64,000 bases of DNA. It comes from Brevundimonas vesicularis (GTDB lineage: Bacteria > Pseudomonadota > Alphaproteobacteria > Caulobacterales > Caulobacteraceae). A program made the position numbers and the translations under genes. This document shows positions 55,010-63,721 of the stretch, one piece after another. The stretch is taken from positions 248,001 to 312,000 of the forward strand of contig NZ_CP114278.1 of NCBI RefSeq assembly GCF_027105095.1. Direction: 5' to 3'. Each line of letters starts with the position of its first letter. Position 1 is the stretch's first letter. Under the pieces are notes generated by a model. The model did no database searches, was not told the origin of the DNA, and saw nothing but the letters and a program-made list of their open reading frames with translations.

Positions 55010-56590
55010 TCAGGTCAGATAGGGCCAGAGCGAAAGGCCCAGGGCCGCCAGGGCCGCGATGACCGCGACCGTGACTGAAGCCGCCACCCAAGCCGGAGTT
55101 CCCGACTTTTCGATGACCACCGCCGCCGGGCGCGGCGGCTCCTGAACCAGGCGCGAGATGGCGCGGGCGGCGGCGATCATTTCGTTGACCGCATCACGCG
55201 CCTGGGCCTGCGGTCCCAGCTCGCGGCGGATCCAGCGTTCGACCACCGGCTGGGCGGCCTTCCACAGATCGTGATCGGGTTGCAGCCGGCGCGCCACGCC
55301 CTCGACCGAGACCATAGTCTTTTGCAGCAGAATCAGTTCGGGCCGCAGCCGCATGTCGAACAGCGCGGTGATCTCGAACAGCTGGCCCAGGAGCCGGCCC
55401 ATCGACACCTGGCTGGCGGCGCGGCCGATCACCGGCTCGCCCACCGCGCGCAGGGCCTGGGCGAAGGTCTCCACCGAATGGTGCGGCGGGACGTAGCCGG
55501 CCTCGAAATGCACGCGCGAAATCCGGTCGTAGTCGCGGCTGATGAAGCCCCACAGGATCTCGGCCAGATAGCGCCGCTCGGTCGGGCCCAAGCGCCCGAC
55601 GATGCCGAAGTCGATGGCGGTCAGATGCGCCGGCGCGCTGGCGAAGAGATTGCCCTCGTGCAAGTCGGCGTGGAAGACGCCGTGGTCCAACGCCTGGACC
55701 AGGAAGGCGCGCACCACATTGTCGGCCAGTCGATCCGTGTCGATGCCCGGCAGTTCAAGCAGCGCCGGATCCGTCATGGGCACGCCTTGGGCCCACTCCA
55801 GCGTCAGCACGCGCTTGCCCACCCCGTCCCAGATCACCGCCGGCGCGGACATGTATCCGTCCTTGGCCAGCACCTCGGCCATCTCGCTGGCGGCGGCGGC
55901 CTCCAGCCGCATGTCCAACTCCAGATCCAGCGAGTTGGCGATGGTCTCGACAAAGGCGGACGGCTCCAGCCGCCGCGCCATCGGCACGAGCCGCCAGACC
56001 AGCCGCGCGGCCAGCCGCATTGAATCCAGGCCATTGGCGACCCGGCGTTCGACGCCGGGCCGCAGCACCTTGACCGCGACGGCCCGCCCATCAGCCAGGG
56101 TCGCGCGGTGCGCCTGGGCCAGGGAGGCCGCGGCGACCGGCGGGCTGAGGTCGATGAACAGACTTTCGGCCGGACGACCCAGCGACTTCTCGATCTCGCG
56201 CCGCGCCTCTTCCAAAGAGAAGGGCGGCAGGGCGTCCTTCAACCGGCCAAGGTCGCGCGCGAATTCCAGCCCGAAGATGTCGGCGCGCGTGGCCAGGACC
56301 TGGCCCAGTTTAATCGCCACAGGGCCCAGATGTTCGAACGCCTTGCCCAGCCTTTGGCCCGGCCGGCCCTGTCGCCCAGCGCGACCTGAGAACAGCTGCA
56401 CGAACCGGGCGAACGGCCGCGTCCAGGCCGGCAGCAGATGGGTCACCTCGCGCGGGATCAGCGCGTCATGACGCGCCAGGACCCACAGCCAGCCCAGCAG
56501 GCGCAGGAAGGACGCAACCGGGTTCTGGACCGCGACCGTCGCGGGCGGCGGCGGGGCCGTGCGATAGATCCGGCTGGTCAGATCGCCCAC
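55010..56590 (-). CDS. ubiB: UbiB, ubiquinone biosynthesis ABC1-type kinase-like ATPase
   Basis: A 526-residue member of the UbiB/ADCK family needed for ubiquinone synthesis. The KxGQ motif is [12 protein letters not shown] (about residue 95), ATP-site Lys in [10 protein letters not shown], then [10 protein letters not shown] and [10 protein letters not shown]. The C-terminal end carries a hydrophobic helix pair ([20 protein letters not shown]). The start is GTG at 56590, within the end of ubiE (13-base overlap), so the two are translationally coupled. Its precise biochemical role in the pathway is still debated in the literature. Confidence 0.94.
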   Translation of the reverse strand: MGDLTSRIYRTAPPPPATVAVQNPVASFLRLLGWLWVLARHDALIPREVTHLLPAWTRPFARFVQLFSGRAGRQGRPGQRLGKAFEHLGPVAIKLGQVLATRADIFGLEFARDLGRLKDALPPFSLEEARREIEKSLGRPAESLFIDLSPPVAAASLAQAHRATLADGRAVAVKVLRPGVERRVANGLDSMRLAARLVWRLVPMARRLEPSAFVETIANSLDLELDMRLEAAAASEMAEVLAKDGYMSAPAVIWDGVGKRVLTLEWAQGVPMTDPALLELPGIDTDRLADNVVRAFLVQALDHGVFHADLHEGNLFASAPAHLTAIDFGIVGRLGPTERRYLAEILWGFISRDYDRISRVHFEAGYVPPHHSVETFAQALRAVGEPVIGRAASQVSMGRLLGQLFEITALFDMRLRPELILLQKTMVSVEGVARRLQPDHDLWKAAQPVVERWIRRELGPQAQARDAVNEMIAAARAISRLVQEPPRPAAVVIEKSGTPAWVAASVTVAVIAALAALGLSLWPYLT

Positions 56591-57366
56591 CCATGATGGA
56601 TGGCGGCGATCCCGCCCGACAGGTTGGTCACGGATACGCGGCGGAAACCGGCGTCCTCGATCATGCCCTTGAACGTGTTCTGATCGGGGAAGCGGCGGAT
56701 GCTCTCGACCAGATACTGATAGCTGTCGCGATCCTTGGCGACCCAGCCGCCGATGCGCGGAATGGCGTGGAAGGACCAGGCGTCATAGACCTTGCGGATC
56801 GGCGTGGTGGTGGGGCGCGAGAACTCCAGGCACAGGAACCGACCGCCCGGCTTCAGCACCCGGCGCGCCTCGGCCAGGGCCTTGTCGATATGGGCCACGT
56901 TGCGGATGCCGAAACTGATCGAATAGGCGTCGACCGAGGCGTCCGGCAGCGGCAGGTTCATCGCGTCGCCGACGCTCCACTGCATCTCCGGTTCGCCGCC
57001 TTTTTGGACGCCCGCCAGGATCATCTCGGCGTTGTAGTCCAGCACGATGACATTGGCGTCCTCGCCGCCGCGCCGCTCCTGCGCCGCGCGCGCCATCCTA
57101 GAATAGCGACGCGCCATGTCGCCGGTGCCGCCCGCAACGTCCAGAATGGTCTCGCCGGGACGCGGGTTCAGCTTGGCGGCGGCGATGTCCTTCCAGATGC
57201 GGTGGACGCCCACGCTCATCAGGTCGTTCATCACATCGTAGTTGGAGGCGACGGAATCGAAAACCCCGCGCACCATCTTCACCTTCTCGCGCGCATCCAC
57301 GTCGCGAAAGCCGAAGGAAGAACGATCACCCGACGAATGCGGGCCGTGGGGGGAGGCGTCGGTCAT
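56578..57366 (-). CDS. ubiE: Ubiquinone/menaquinone methyltransferase UbiE
   Basis: A 262-residue C-methyltransferase acting on demethoxyubiquinol (or demethylmenaquinol) with SAM. The signature is complete: [18 protein letters not shown], the SAM loop [16 protein letters not shown], then [20 protein letters not shown]. It ends with ...[12 protein letters not shown] gap of 51 bp separates it from the upstream regulator gene. It precedes ubiB on the same strand. Confidence 0.95.
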   Translation of the reverse strand: MTDASPHGPHSSGDRSSFGFRDVDAREKVKMVRGVFDSVASNYDVMNDLMSVGVHRIWKDIAAAKLNPRPGETILDVAGGTGDMARRYSRMARAAQERRGGEDANVIVLDYNAEMILAGVQKGGEPEMQWSVGDAMNLPLPDASVDAYSISFGIRNVAHIDKALAEARRVLKPGGRFLCLEFSRPTTTPIRKVYDAWSFHAIPRIGGWVAKDRDSYQYLVESIRRFPDQNTFKGMIEDAGFRRVSVTNLSGGIAAIHHGWAI

Positions 57367-57417
57367 AGTCGTCGTCTAGCGCGTCGCAGCGCCCCCGTCA
57401 TCCGATGAGACACTCGA

Positions 57418-58119
57418 TCAGGCCGCTTCGGGCTGCGGCAGTTTCAAATCCTTCATCACGTCGCGCATCAGGCCGTAACAGCCGCACGACGCCGCCTCCA
57501 GGCCGTCGCGATCCAGCACCTTGACCCAGCCGCGCCCACGCTGGATCAGCGACTTGCGCTCCAGCACCGTGCCGACCTCCGACACAGTGGCGCGACGCAC
57601 GCCCAGCATGAGGGCGATATCGGCTTGCGTCAGATCGATCCGGTCATCCTCGGCCCGGTCGTGAAGCATCAACAGCCAGCGGGCCAACCGTTCGTCCAGC
57701 CGATGCTGGGCGTTGCAGGCGGCCGCCTGTTGGACCTGCGCCATCAAGCCTTCGGTGAAGCGCGACAGGGCCGAGCGCAGCGTCTCGCTTTTTTGCAAGG
57801 CCTCGCCGAACATCTCGGCCGAGCAGTGGGCCGCAACGCCATCGCGTTGTGAAATGGCCCGACTGGCGGCGCGGGCGTTGAAGGGTCCGCAGGTGACCCC
57901 GATCAGGCCTTCGCGCCCGATGGCGGCGGTCTCTACCATCTTGTCATCAGGCAGGATGGTCATCAGCGACACCACGCCCTTGATCGGAAACCACACCTGA
58001 TCGACCGCCTCGCCTGCGTCATAGAGCATCTGGCCGCGTGTGATCTCGCGCTCGTTCAGATGAGGTTCGATCCGCTTCCGGTCGGCCGGGTCCAGAGCGG
58101 CGATCCAGAGATTTTCCAT
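57418..58119 (-). CDS. Crp/Fnr-family transcriptional regulator
   Basis: A 233-residue regulator with an N-terminal cNMP-binding-like beta-barrel (about 20-120: EITRGQMLYDAGEAVDQVWF, IKGVVSLMTIL, AIGREGLIGV) and a C-terminal HTH (DLTQADIALMLGVRRATVSE, about 170-190). No Fnr cysteine cluster (C-x2-C-x7-C) is seen at the N-terminus, so it is not an oxygen sensor of Fnr type; three Cys occur near AAACN and SCGC at the end. I start at MENLWIAALD (58119); the longer frame (58170) has no good ribosome site. Targets unknown; adjacent ubiE/ubiB is suggestive only. Confidence 0.85.
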   Translation of the reverse strand: MENLWIAALDPADRKRIEPHLNEREITRGQMLYDAGEAVDQVWFPIKGVVSLMTILPDDKMVETAAIGREGLIGVTCGPFNARAASRAISQRDGVAAHCSAEMFGEALQKSETLRSALSRFTEGLMAQVQQAAACNAQHRLDERLARWLLMLHDRAEDDRIDLTQADIALMLGVRRATVSEVGTVLERKSLIQRGRGWVKVLDRDGLEAASCGCYGLMRDVMKDLKLPQPEAA

Positions 58120-58277
58120 CCTAACCCCGCTGACGAACGGCGACGCCGAAGACCGGCACGCTCTGGTCAATCAATGCCTAAGCTTGGCCATAGGTTCCCG
58201 AGAGGCTGGCCCCGTGCCGACACACCTTGCCGCCATCCATCCGGCGCCCTACGCAAAATGGAAAAAGAGGAAACGCG

Positions 58278-58583
58278 ATGACCGACACACGGCTTGACGT
58301 AGCGGAAACGCTGAAGGATTTGCCCGCCTGGCGCGCGCATGACGGCGATCGCCCGGCCATCACGCGGACGCTGAAGTTCGCGGATTTCAACGCCGCCTTC
58401 GGCTTCATGACCCGCGTCGCCCTGATGGCCGACAAGATGGACCACCATCCCGAATGGTCGAATGTCTATGACCGTGTCGAAATCCTGCTCACCACCCACG
58501 ACGCCGATGGCGTGACGGACAAGGACGTGACCCTGGCCCGCTTCATTGACGGCGCCGCCGCCGGCATGGGGGTGAAGTCGTGA
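58278..58583 (+). CDS. Pterin-4-alpha-carbinolamine dehydratase
   Basis: A 101-residue enzyme that dehydrates 4a-hydroxytetrahydropterin, supporting pterin-dependent hydroxylases. The motif [21 protein letters not shown] has the conserved HHPEW and the Tyr that follows. An AGAGG site precedes the ATG. Its stop overlaps the next gene's GTG start by 4 bases. Some relatives also act as transcription co-activators. No phenylalanine hydroxylase gene is nearby. Confidence 0.88.
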   Translation: MTDTRLDVAETLKDLPAWRAHDGDRPAITRTLKFADFNAAFGFMTRVALMADKMDHHPEWSNVYDRVEILLTTHDADGVTDKDVTLARFIDGAAAGMGVKS

Positions 58584-59377
58584 GCGGGTCCGCGCGTCCC
58601 GGCCGCGTCGCCGGCAAGACCGCCCTGATCACCGGCGCGGCCGGCGGCCTGGGCGAGGCCATAGCCTTCATGCTGGCCCGCGAGGGCGCCCGCGTCGCCG
58701 TCACCGACATCGACGCCGCTCGCGCCCAAGCCCTGGCGAGCCGGATCAATGCGGAAATCCCGGACGCCGCCTTCGCCTATGCCCACGACGTGGCCAGCGA
58801 GGCCGAATGGGAAGCTGTGATCGCCGCCGCCGTCGCCGACCTCGGCGGCTTGTCGGTGCTGGTCAACAACGCCGGCGTCGGCGGCCCCCTGGCCTTTGTT
58901 GAACAGGACACGGTCGAGAACTGGCAGCGTCAGTATGAGATCAACCTGCGCTCGATCATGCTGGGCGCCAAACACGCCATGCCGCATCTGCGCGCCTCGG
59001 CTCCGGCCTCGATCATCAACATCTCCTCGATCGCAGGGCTCGCGGCCGCCCCCGGGATGGGCGCCTACAACGCCACCAAGGCGGCGGTCTGGATGTACAC
59101 CAAGACCCTGGCGCTTGAGGCCGCCAAGGCCGAATGGAACGTGCGCTGCAACTCGGTCCACCCCGTCTTCATCAAGACACCGATCCTGGATCCCTTCATC
59201 GCCGTGGCCGGCGGGGACGAGGACAAGGCGCACGAGCGCCTCGCGCGCGGCATTCCCTTGAAGCGGATCGGCGAACCCGACGACGTCGCCTATTGCGTCC
59301 TCTATCTGGCGTCAGACGAATCCAAGTTCGTCACGGGGTCCGAGTTCAAGATCGACGGCGGCATGACGGCGCAGTAG
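58580..59377 (+). CDS. Short-chain dehydrogenase/reductase
   Basis: A 265-residue classical SDR. Cofactor motif [10 protein letters not shown] (about residues 19-28), NNAG, the catalytic Ser in NISSIAGL and YNATK for Y-x3-K, then PVFIKTPIL. The acidic residue in DIDAA after the second strand suggests NAD(H). The start is a GTG overlapping the dehydratase stop. Cofactor class is supported; the substrate (a steroid, acyl or cyclic alcohol) is not. A terminator overlaps its stop codon. Confidence 0.88.
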   Translation: MSGSARPGRVAGKTALITGAAGGLGEAIAFMLAREGARVAVTDIDAARAQALASRINAEIPDAAFAYAHDVASEAEWEAVIAAAVADLGGLSVLVNNAGVGGPLAFVEQDTVENWQRQYEINLRSIMLGAKHAMPHLRASAPASIINISSIAGLAAAPGMGAYNATKAAVWMYTKTLALEAAKAEWNVRCNSVHPVFIKTPILDPFIAVAGGDEDKAHERLARGIPLKRIGEPDDVAYCVLYLASDESKFVTGSEFKIDGGMTAQ

Positions 59378-59405
59378 GGCGCGAGCGCCCTACTGCTTTC
59401 TTTTT
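59371..59405 (+). terminator. Rho-independent terminator after the SDR gene
   Basis: An 11-bp stem (59371-59381 with 59386-59396) with a CGAG loop and T-tract TTTCTTTTT. The stop codon of the SDR gene (59375-59377) is inside the stem. Confidence 0.85.
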
Positions 59406-59436
59406 GGGCCTATCGCGCTTCGCGCTGCTTGAGGCC
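59406..59436 (-). repeat. Short palindromic intergenic element, copy 5
   Basis: Read on the minus strand this is GGCCTCAAGCAGCG, then CGAAGCGCGATAGGCCC, the same element as at 24639 and 25660, in the opposite orientation. It abuts the T-tract of the SDR terminator. Confidence 0.8.
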
Positions 59437-59552
59437 GTTGGCCTTGCTTGCCGGTGATTGATGGCGGCCATCCGGTCGTCATCCGCGCATTCGGGATTGA
59501 GGCCGCTTGCGCCATGCTGTAAGCGGCCTGTTCCGGCCTCGCGCCGGCCGAC

Positions 59553-59629
59553 GCACCCGTAGCTCAGCTGGATAGAGTGCTGCCCTCCGAAGGCAGAGGT
59601 CACAGGTTCGAATCCTGTCGGGTGCGCCA
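59553..59629 (+). tRNA. tRNA-Arg (anticodon CCG)
   Basis: A complete 77-nt cloverleaf: acceptor GCACCCG (59553-59559) with CGGGTGC (59619-59625), D-arm CTCAGCTGGATAGAG, anticodon arm CTGCC-CTCCGAA-GGCAG with anticodon CCG, T-arm with GGTTCGAATCC, discriminator G and encoded CCA (59627-59629). It reads CGG codons. It is the target of the island that follows: the serine recombinase gene ends inside its 3' half. Confidence 0.97.
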
Positions 59630-61267
59630 CTTTCGTTCAAAACTGAGAACTCCGCCTGAGGCGGCGTAACTCCCACCATCGCTGGACGCCAATGCTCGTA
59701 GAAGCTCGGTTCGCGAGCCGATTATGCGTGCTTCGGTCTTGCTGATGACCTCCACTCTTTGCGTCAGGGCGCGCAGGTGATCCCGCCGATAGCCGCTGGT
59801 GCGATCCCGGAGCTTGCGCCGGGCGGCAGTGGCGAACCGCGCCAAGGCGTCCGGCGTAATCGTCGGCGCCAACCGCTCGACTGACGCACTGATCCGCTCA
59901 GCGTCCGCCCTGGCCTGATCGCGGGTGCCGGAAAGTTCGGCGACCCGATCTTTCAGCGAGGCGTCATCCGGCGCCAGCAGGCCGTTCTCGATGGCTTCGT
60001 ATAGGCGGTTTAGCTTGGCCTCGGCCTCGGTGGCGCGCTTACGCATCTCCGCGATGTGGCCGCGCCTCTGGTCGGCCCATTCCTCCCGACGATCCAGAAG
60101 CTGCTCCATCAGAGCCGCGAGGCGGTCCGGATCGAGCAATCGGGTTTCGAGATGGTCGATGATCGCGTCGTCGAGCTTGTGCATGGGGACGGCTAGGCCG
60201 GTGCAGCCAGTCTCGCCCATGCGGGCCTTCGTCGAACAAGCGTAATAGCGATACTGGCCGCCCGTGCTCCCCCTGCCGGTCCTGAGCGTCATGGCGCCGC
60301 CGCAGACGCCACAGAAGCAGATGCCCGTGAGCAGGTTCGGTCCCGTCGAAACACGCGGCGGCGTCCACCTGGGGTTTCGCAACGTCAAACGCGCCCGAAC
60401 GGCCTCATAATCCGCCTTCGACACGATGGGCGGCACAGCCATGATAGCGTGCTCGGACTCAGGCTTCGATGCCTTGGTCTTGTGGTCGCGCGTGTTGAAC
60501 CGATGCTCGCCCATGTAGGTCGAGCGGGTCAGTATCTGATGGACCGTGCCGATCCCCCAGCGCCCGCCGTCTCGTGTGCGGATATTCCGCTCGTTCAGTC
60601 GCGTGGCGATGGTCTTCAACCCCATCGGTCCTTGCGAGCCGTCGCCGGTCAGCGCCCAACGATAGATGGTGCGAACGGTCTCGGCCTGGAGCGGGTCGAT
60701 CTCCAGCGTCTTCTTGATCTTGGCCCCGCGCTGCTCGGCCGCGACGATGCGGTAGCCGATGGGCGGTCGGGCGCCGTTCCAGAAGCCCTGGCGGGCGTTC
60801 TCCTTCATGGCTCGCAGGGTGTGCTTGGCGTTCTCACGGGACTGATACTCGTCGAAGAGCGTCATGATCTGGCGCATCATCATGCTCATTGGGTCGTCGC
60901 CTAGTTCCTGCGTGATGGAGACCAAGCGCACCCCGTTCTTCGCCAGCTTGCGGACGTAGAACTCGAACTGAAACTGATCGCGGAAGAACCGTGAGAAGCT
61001 GTGCACCACGATCACGTCGAAGGCGGGCGGCTTGGTCAGCGCCGCTTCGATCATGGACTGGAAGGAGGGGCGCCGGTCGTCGGTTGCGGTGTTGCCCGGC
61101 TCGACATACTCCGCCGTTGCTTCCCACCCCTTGGTCTCGCAATAGGCTTCAAGCTGGCGGCGCTGGTCAGGAATAGAGAGGTCGTTGACGGCCTGTCGAC
61201 CGGTCGAAACCCTGAGATAGAGGGCGGCTCGGGTCTGAACGCCTGGGGTGATGATCTTCCCGCTCAT
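59600..61267 (-). CDS. Large serine recombinase (integrase of the island)
   Basis: A 555-residue serine recombinase. The resolvase domain (about 10-160) has catalytic Ser21 in [10 protein letters not shown] and [16 protein letters not shown]. The recombinase domain follows ([17 protein letters not shown]), then a zinc ribbon ([25 protein letters not shown]) and a coiled coil (about 400-470). The ATG at 61267 has AAGGAG upstream. The reading frame runs through the tRNA-Arg 3' end, so its last eight or nine residues (RTRQDSNL) are encoded by tRNA bases in antisense. The likely role is excision and integration. Confidence 0.93.
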   Translation of the reverse strand: MSGKIITPGVQTRAALYLRVSTGRQAVNDLSIPDQRRQLEAYCETKGWEATAEYVEPGNTATDDRRPSFQSMIEAALTKPPAFDVIVVHSFSRFFRDQFQFEFYVRKLAKNGVRLVSITQELGDDPMSMMMRQIMTLFDEYQSRENAKHTLRAMKENARQGFWNGARPPIGYRIVAAEQRGAKIKKTLEIDPLQAETVRTIYRWALTGDGSQGPMGLKTIATRLNERNIRTRDGGRWGIGTVHQILTRSTYMGEHRFNTRDHKTKASKPESEHAIMAVPPIVSKADYEAVRARLTLRNPRWTPPRVSTGPNLLTGICFCGVCGGAMTLRTGRGSTGGQYRYYACSTKARMGETGCTGLAVPMHKLDDAIIDHLETRLLDPDRLAALMEQLLDRREEWADQRRGHIAEMRKRATEAEAKLNRLYEAIENGLLAPDDASLKDRVAELSGTRDQARADAERISASVERLAPTITPDALARFATAARRKLRDRTSGYRRDHLRALTQRVEVISKTEARIIGSRTELLRALASSDGGSYAASGGVLSFERKWRTRQDSNL

Positions 61268-61279
61268 GTCCGGCTCCTT

Positions 61280-61579
61280 TCAGAGGCGAGGACCCAGAAC
61301 TTCGTCGAGCACCTCGCCAAGCCACGCCTCCACCGCCAGAAGCTCGGCCGGGGTGATCGGGAGATCATCGGGCCAAGTGTCGGTGACGCGGACGGCCGAT
61401 TGTAGGCCAACTGGCCGGGCTTGCGGAGTCCGCTGCCGAAGCGCCTCCGGCTCTGATGACGGCTGGACATACATGCCCGCCAAGCTGATCGCGGTAGATC
61501 GACGCGCATACTCGTAACCTCTCCCTCGCAAATCTCCGGCCGTCGCTTTCTCGCAAAGCGGATCGATCCATCGATCCAC
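61280..61579 (-). CDS. Small hypothetical protein upstream of the recombinase
   Basis: A 99-residue frame ending 12 bp before the recombinase start. The C-terminal part looks genuinely coding (TDTWPDDLPITPAELLAV, EAWLGEVLDEVLG), acidic and helical. The annotated GTG start is uncertain; an ATG at residue 36 (MYVQPSSEP) is possible. A competing frame (61264-61509) has a better ribosome site but Arg/Ser-rich content typical of shadows. No family recognised; perhaps an accessory of the recombinase. Confidence 0.45.
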   Translation of the reverse strand: MDRWIDPLCEKATAGDLRGRGYEYARRSTAISLAGMYVQPSSEPEALRQRTPQARPVGLQSAVRVTDTWPDDLPITPAELLAVEAWLGEVLDEVLGPRL

Positions 61580-61758
61580 GCCAAGCCCTCAGCGGCGGCG
61601 GCCGACCGGGTCAACGCCTGCGGCGCCAGCCGCAGCCCGCAGGGCGCGAAGCGGGGTTGAAGCGGGCGGACGGCGCTGCTCCCCACCACGAGAATGAGGG
61701 TCGATACGGCCAAGCTTGTCAGACAATGCCGGCGCAAAGCCTATCCTGCCCTAAACCC

Positions 61759-62013
61759 TCACGAGCGCTCAGTAGCCTCTGCACCGGCCGCCTTATCGGC
61801 GGCGCGGCTCAACCGAACGAGCGCCTCCGCCAGACGCGCTTCGACCGCTCTTGTCTCGATGCCCAAGTGCTCGGCGATCCGCTCCAAAGGCATTTCGGCG
61901 AACCGATGGAGGACGAAGACATCCCGGTAGCGCCGGGGCAGTCGCTGGATCGCCCGAATAAGAATCTGTCGCTCCCGGTCTTCCTCAGTAGACCGCGATG
62001 GCGGACCGCTCAT
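61759..62013 (-). CDS. Stand-alone sigma-70 region-4-like protein
   Basis: An 84-residue protein with an HTH typical of sigma region 4: LIRAIQRLPRRYRDVFVLHR followed by FAEMPLERIAEHLGIETRAV. No region 2 is present, so it cannot act as a complete sigma factor; it may bind RNA polymerase or DNA as a small regulator. The ATG at 62013 overlaps the stop of the HEPN-like gene by 4 bases (ATGA), so the two are co-translated. The downstream 180 bp to the small gene at 61579 hold nothing I can identify. Confidence 0.75.
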   Translation of the reverse strand: MSGPPSRSTEEDRERQILIRAIQRLPRRYRDVFVLHRFAEMPLERIAEHLGIETRAVEARLAEALVRLSRAADKAAGAEATERS

Positions 62014-62474
62014 CGATCTGTCCCGCTGTCGATCTCTATCGCAGCCTCCACGGCGCTCAGAAGGTCGCAAATGGCTTGATCGGCAACATCAGGTGGGAGC
62101 GGGAGGTCCGGCTTTACGCCAGAGCGCAGGGCGCCGGAGCCATAGAGCGGACTGAGCACCGCTGCGAGTTCGGCAATGCCGTCAGGGACGCCCTGGAACC
62201 CCAGCATCCGGACGCAGCGGAGCGCCTTGCTGACATCGTGACGGAGCCAGACGCGGGTCCAGTCATCAGAGAAGCCGCGATGCAGGAGATAGGCTTTGAG
62301 GCCCAGTTCAATGGCGATGGCTGAGTGATAAGCTGACTGGGTGCCAACGCGGTCGTCGTCCGTCCATGCCATTGCGTGAAAGCCTCGGGCGTTACGGACG
62401 AAGGCGATAGCTAGGCGGCGCTGGGGAGGGCATCCCCTCCACCGTCTAGATGGCATCCGCTGATGCTTAGGCAC
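62010..62474 (-). CDS. HEPN-like domain protein
   Basis: A 154-residue protein starting at GTG 62474, 6 bases after GGGAGG. The segment YHSAIAIELGLKAYLLHRGF with RHDVSKALRCVRMLGF fits the helical HEPN pattern (E-x-x-L-K-A helix and H-D-x-x-K-A/L). R-x4-H is present as RVWLRH, the RNase motif of HEPN toxins, though it is not certain to be active. It is coupled to a sigma region-4-like gene and faces an XRE gene on the other strand. Confidence 0.65.
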   Translation of the reverse strand: MPKHQRMPSRRWRGCPPQRRLAIAFVRNARGFHAMAWTDDDRVGTQSAYHSAIAIELGLKAYLLHRGFSDDWTRVWLRHDVSKALRCVRMLGFQGVPDGIAELAAVLSPLYGSGALRSGVKPDLPLPPDVADQAICDLLSAVEAAIEIDSGTDR

Positions 62475-62553
62475 GCGTGACCTCCCGCGCAGCCGCCCGG
62501 TCGCTCAGAACATGCTGAACGGTGGAGTTTTGGAGTGTTTCGGTTAGAGTTAA

Positions 62554-62587
62554 GCGGAATTCGCCGACTTAGTCAACGGAATTCCGC
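62554..62587. promoter_or_regulatory. Candidate XRE operator
   Basis: A 9-bp perfect inverted repeat: GCGGAATTC (62554-62562) and GAATTCCGC (62579-62587), centres 25 bp apart. It lies between the divergent HEPN-like (starts 62474) and XRE (starts 62613) genes, so one regulator could control both. Confidence 0.55.
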
Positions 62588-62612
62588 AACTAGTCGGAGG
62601 TTTTCTCTAAAA

Positions 62613-62843
62613 ATGATCAATCCTGCTCAAATTCGGATGGCTCGCGCCGGCCTCGGCATCAGCGTTCGAGTGCTGGCTGAACGATCCAAGGTGGCTGATT
62701 CAACAATCCACCGATTTGAGGCTGGGCGAGGTGGAATGCAGACCAGCACGCTCGAACGCCTCCAGTCGGCTCTCGAAGCTGACGGCGCTATCTTCATTTC
62801 AGCCGACGCAACGGGCGGGCCAGGGGTGAGACTAAAGGCCTGA
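62613..62843 (+). CDS. XRE-family HTH regulator
   Basis: A 76-residue DNA-binding protein with a Cro/C1-type HTH (about 1-55): QIRMARAGLGISVRVLAERS and KVADSTIHRFEAGRGG, followed by LERLQSALEADGAIFI. A GGAGG site lies 12 bases before the ATG. It probably represses from the palindrome upstream. Divergent from the HEPN-like/sigma-like operon. Confidence 0.85.
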   Translation: MINPAQIRMARAGLGISVRVLAERSKVADSTIHRFEAGRGGMQTSTLERLQSALEADGAIFISADATGGPGVRLKA

Positions 62844-62879
62844 CGTTCGTTAAGGCACGACTGAGCCGGTGATTTCGCG

Positions 62880-62931
62880 TGTAGCGAATCGCGCTACAAA
62901 TAGCTTGATTTATGTAGCATAACTCGCTACA
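62880..62931 (+). promoter_or_regulatory. Twin palindromic operators of the higBA module
   Basis: Two 19-bp palindromes of the form TGTAGCG-N5-CGCTACA: the first is exact (62880-62898) and the second (62913-62931) is the same with one imperfect pair. Their starts are 33 bp apart, three helical turns. They lie 25-75 bp before higB, as expected for autoregulation by the HigA antitoxin. Confidence 0.8.
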
Positions 62932-62955
62932 GGTTGCGCATGGAAGGCTTTCATC

Positions 62956-63237
62956 GTGATCCTCGGTTGGAAGGGCAAACAAGCCAGGGAGGTCTTTGAG
63001 GGCAACTGCCCCAAAGGTTTTCCGGCTGACCTCTTCAAGCGGGTGCGGCGCAGCCTCTTCCAGTTGGATGCGGCGACGCGGCTTGATGATCTCAAACATC
63101 CGCCGGGTAACCGCCTGCACCGCCTCCAGGAGGATCGAGCGGGGCAGTGGTCGATCAGCGTGAACGACCAGTTCCGCATTTGCTTCCGATGGACCGATCA
63201 AGGTCCGGAGGACGTCGAGTTCGTGGATTACCACTGA
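62956..63237 (+). CDS. higB: HigB-type toxin (RelE/ParE superfamily)
   Basis: A 93-residue mRNA interferase-type toxin. The GTG at 62956 yields ILGWKGKQAREVFEGN, and the typical end is present: DLKHPPGNRLHRLQED, GQWSISVNDQFRICFRW and VEFVDYH, with conserved Arg and His in the cleavage region. It precedes higA by 54 bp, the usual toxin-first order of higBA. Confidence 0.9.
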   Translation: MILGWKGKQAREVFEGNCPKGFPADLFKRVRRSLFQLDAATRLDDLKHPPGNRLHRLQEDRAGQWSISVNDQFRICFRWTDQGPEDVEFVDYH

Positions 63238-63291
63238 GTGGAAGCTCAGTGGAGCGGCCCGGGATCGGGCCAGAAAGAGAGAAGTCCGCCG

Positions 63292-63612
63292 ATGGCGACG
63301 CATGACTTCGCCAACTTCGTGGCCCCCGCGCCGCACCCTGGCGAGCACCTTCGGGAAGACTACCTGCCCGCCTACGATCTCAGCGCCGGCGCTCTCGCCA
63401 AAGCGATGGGCCTGAAGGATCGGGCCCGTATCGAGCGCCTGGTACGTGAGAAGCAGTCTATCACCGCTGATACGGCGCTCCGTCTGGCCAAAGTTTTCGG
63501 CACGTCCCCTCAGTACTGGATCAACCTCCAGACTACGCATGACCTGTCCAAGGCCGCAATCGAGGGGCGTGGCGAGCTGGAGAGGATCGAACAGCTGCAC
63601 GCGCCGGCGTGA
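63292..63612 (+). CDS. higA: HigA-type antitoxin
   Basis: A 106-residue antitoxin with a C-terminal XRE HTH: PHPGEHLREDYLPAYDLSAG, ALAKAMGLKDRARIERLVRE, DTALRLAKVFGTSPQYWINL. I start at ATG 63292; the open frame upstream continues from the higB stop but lacks a better site. HigA neutralises HigB and represses the pair through the upstream operators. Confidence 0.9.
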   Translation: MATHDFANFVAPAPHPGEHLREDYLPAYDLSAGALAKAMGLKDRARIERLVREKQSITADTALRLAKVFGTSPQYWINLQTTHDLSKAAIEGRGELERIEQLHAPA

Positions 63613-63721
63613 GTATGTGTCCTTCTGAGGTAGACTTGGGTGTGGCGCCACCCGGCGGCCTTCGAGGTTGCGCGGGCCTGACCAACCGGGCCAAATGAGC
63701 GGCTAGGGGAGGAAACCGTCT

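Noticed and set aside
59346..59630. Minus-strand frame starting [19 protein letters not shown] through the tRNA
   Set aside because: This is the antisense translation of a tRNA gene, a well-known annotation artefact, not a protein.
61264..61509. Frame starting MRVDLPRSAW with a good GGGAGAGG site and a 4-base overlap with the recombinase start
   Set aside because: Content is Arg/Ser/Trp-rich like a shadow frame, while the frame at 61280-61579 has coding-like acidic helices. Kept as a possible alternative only.
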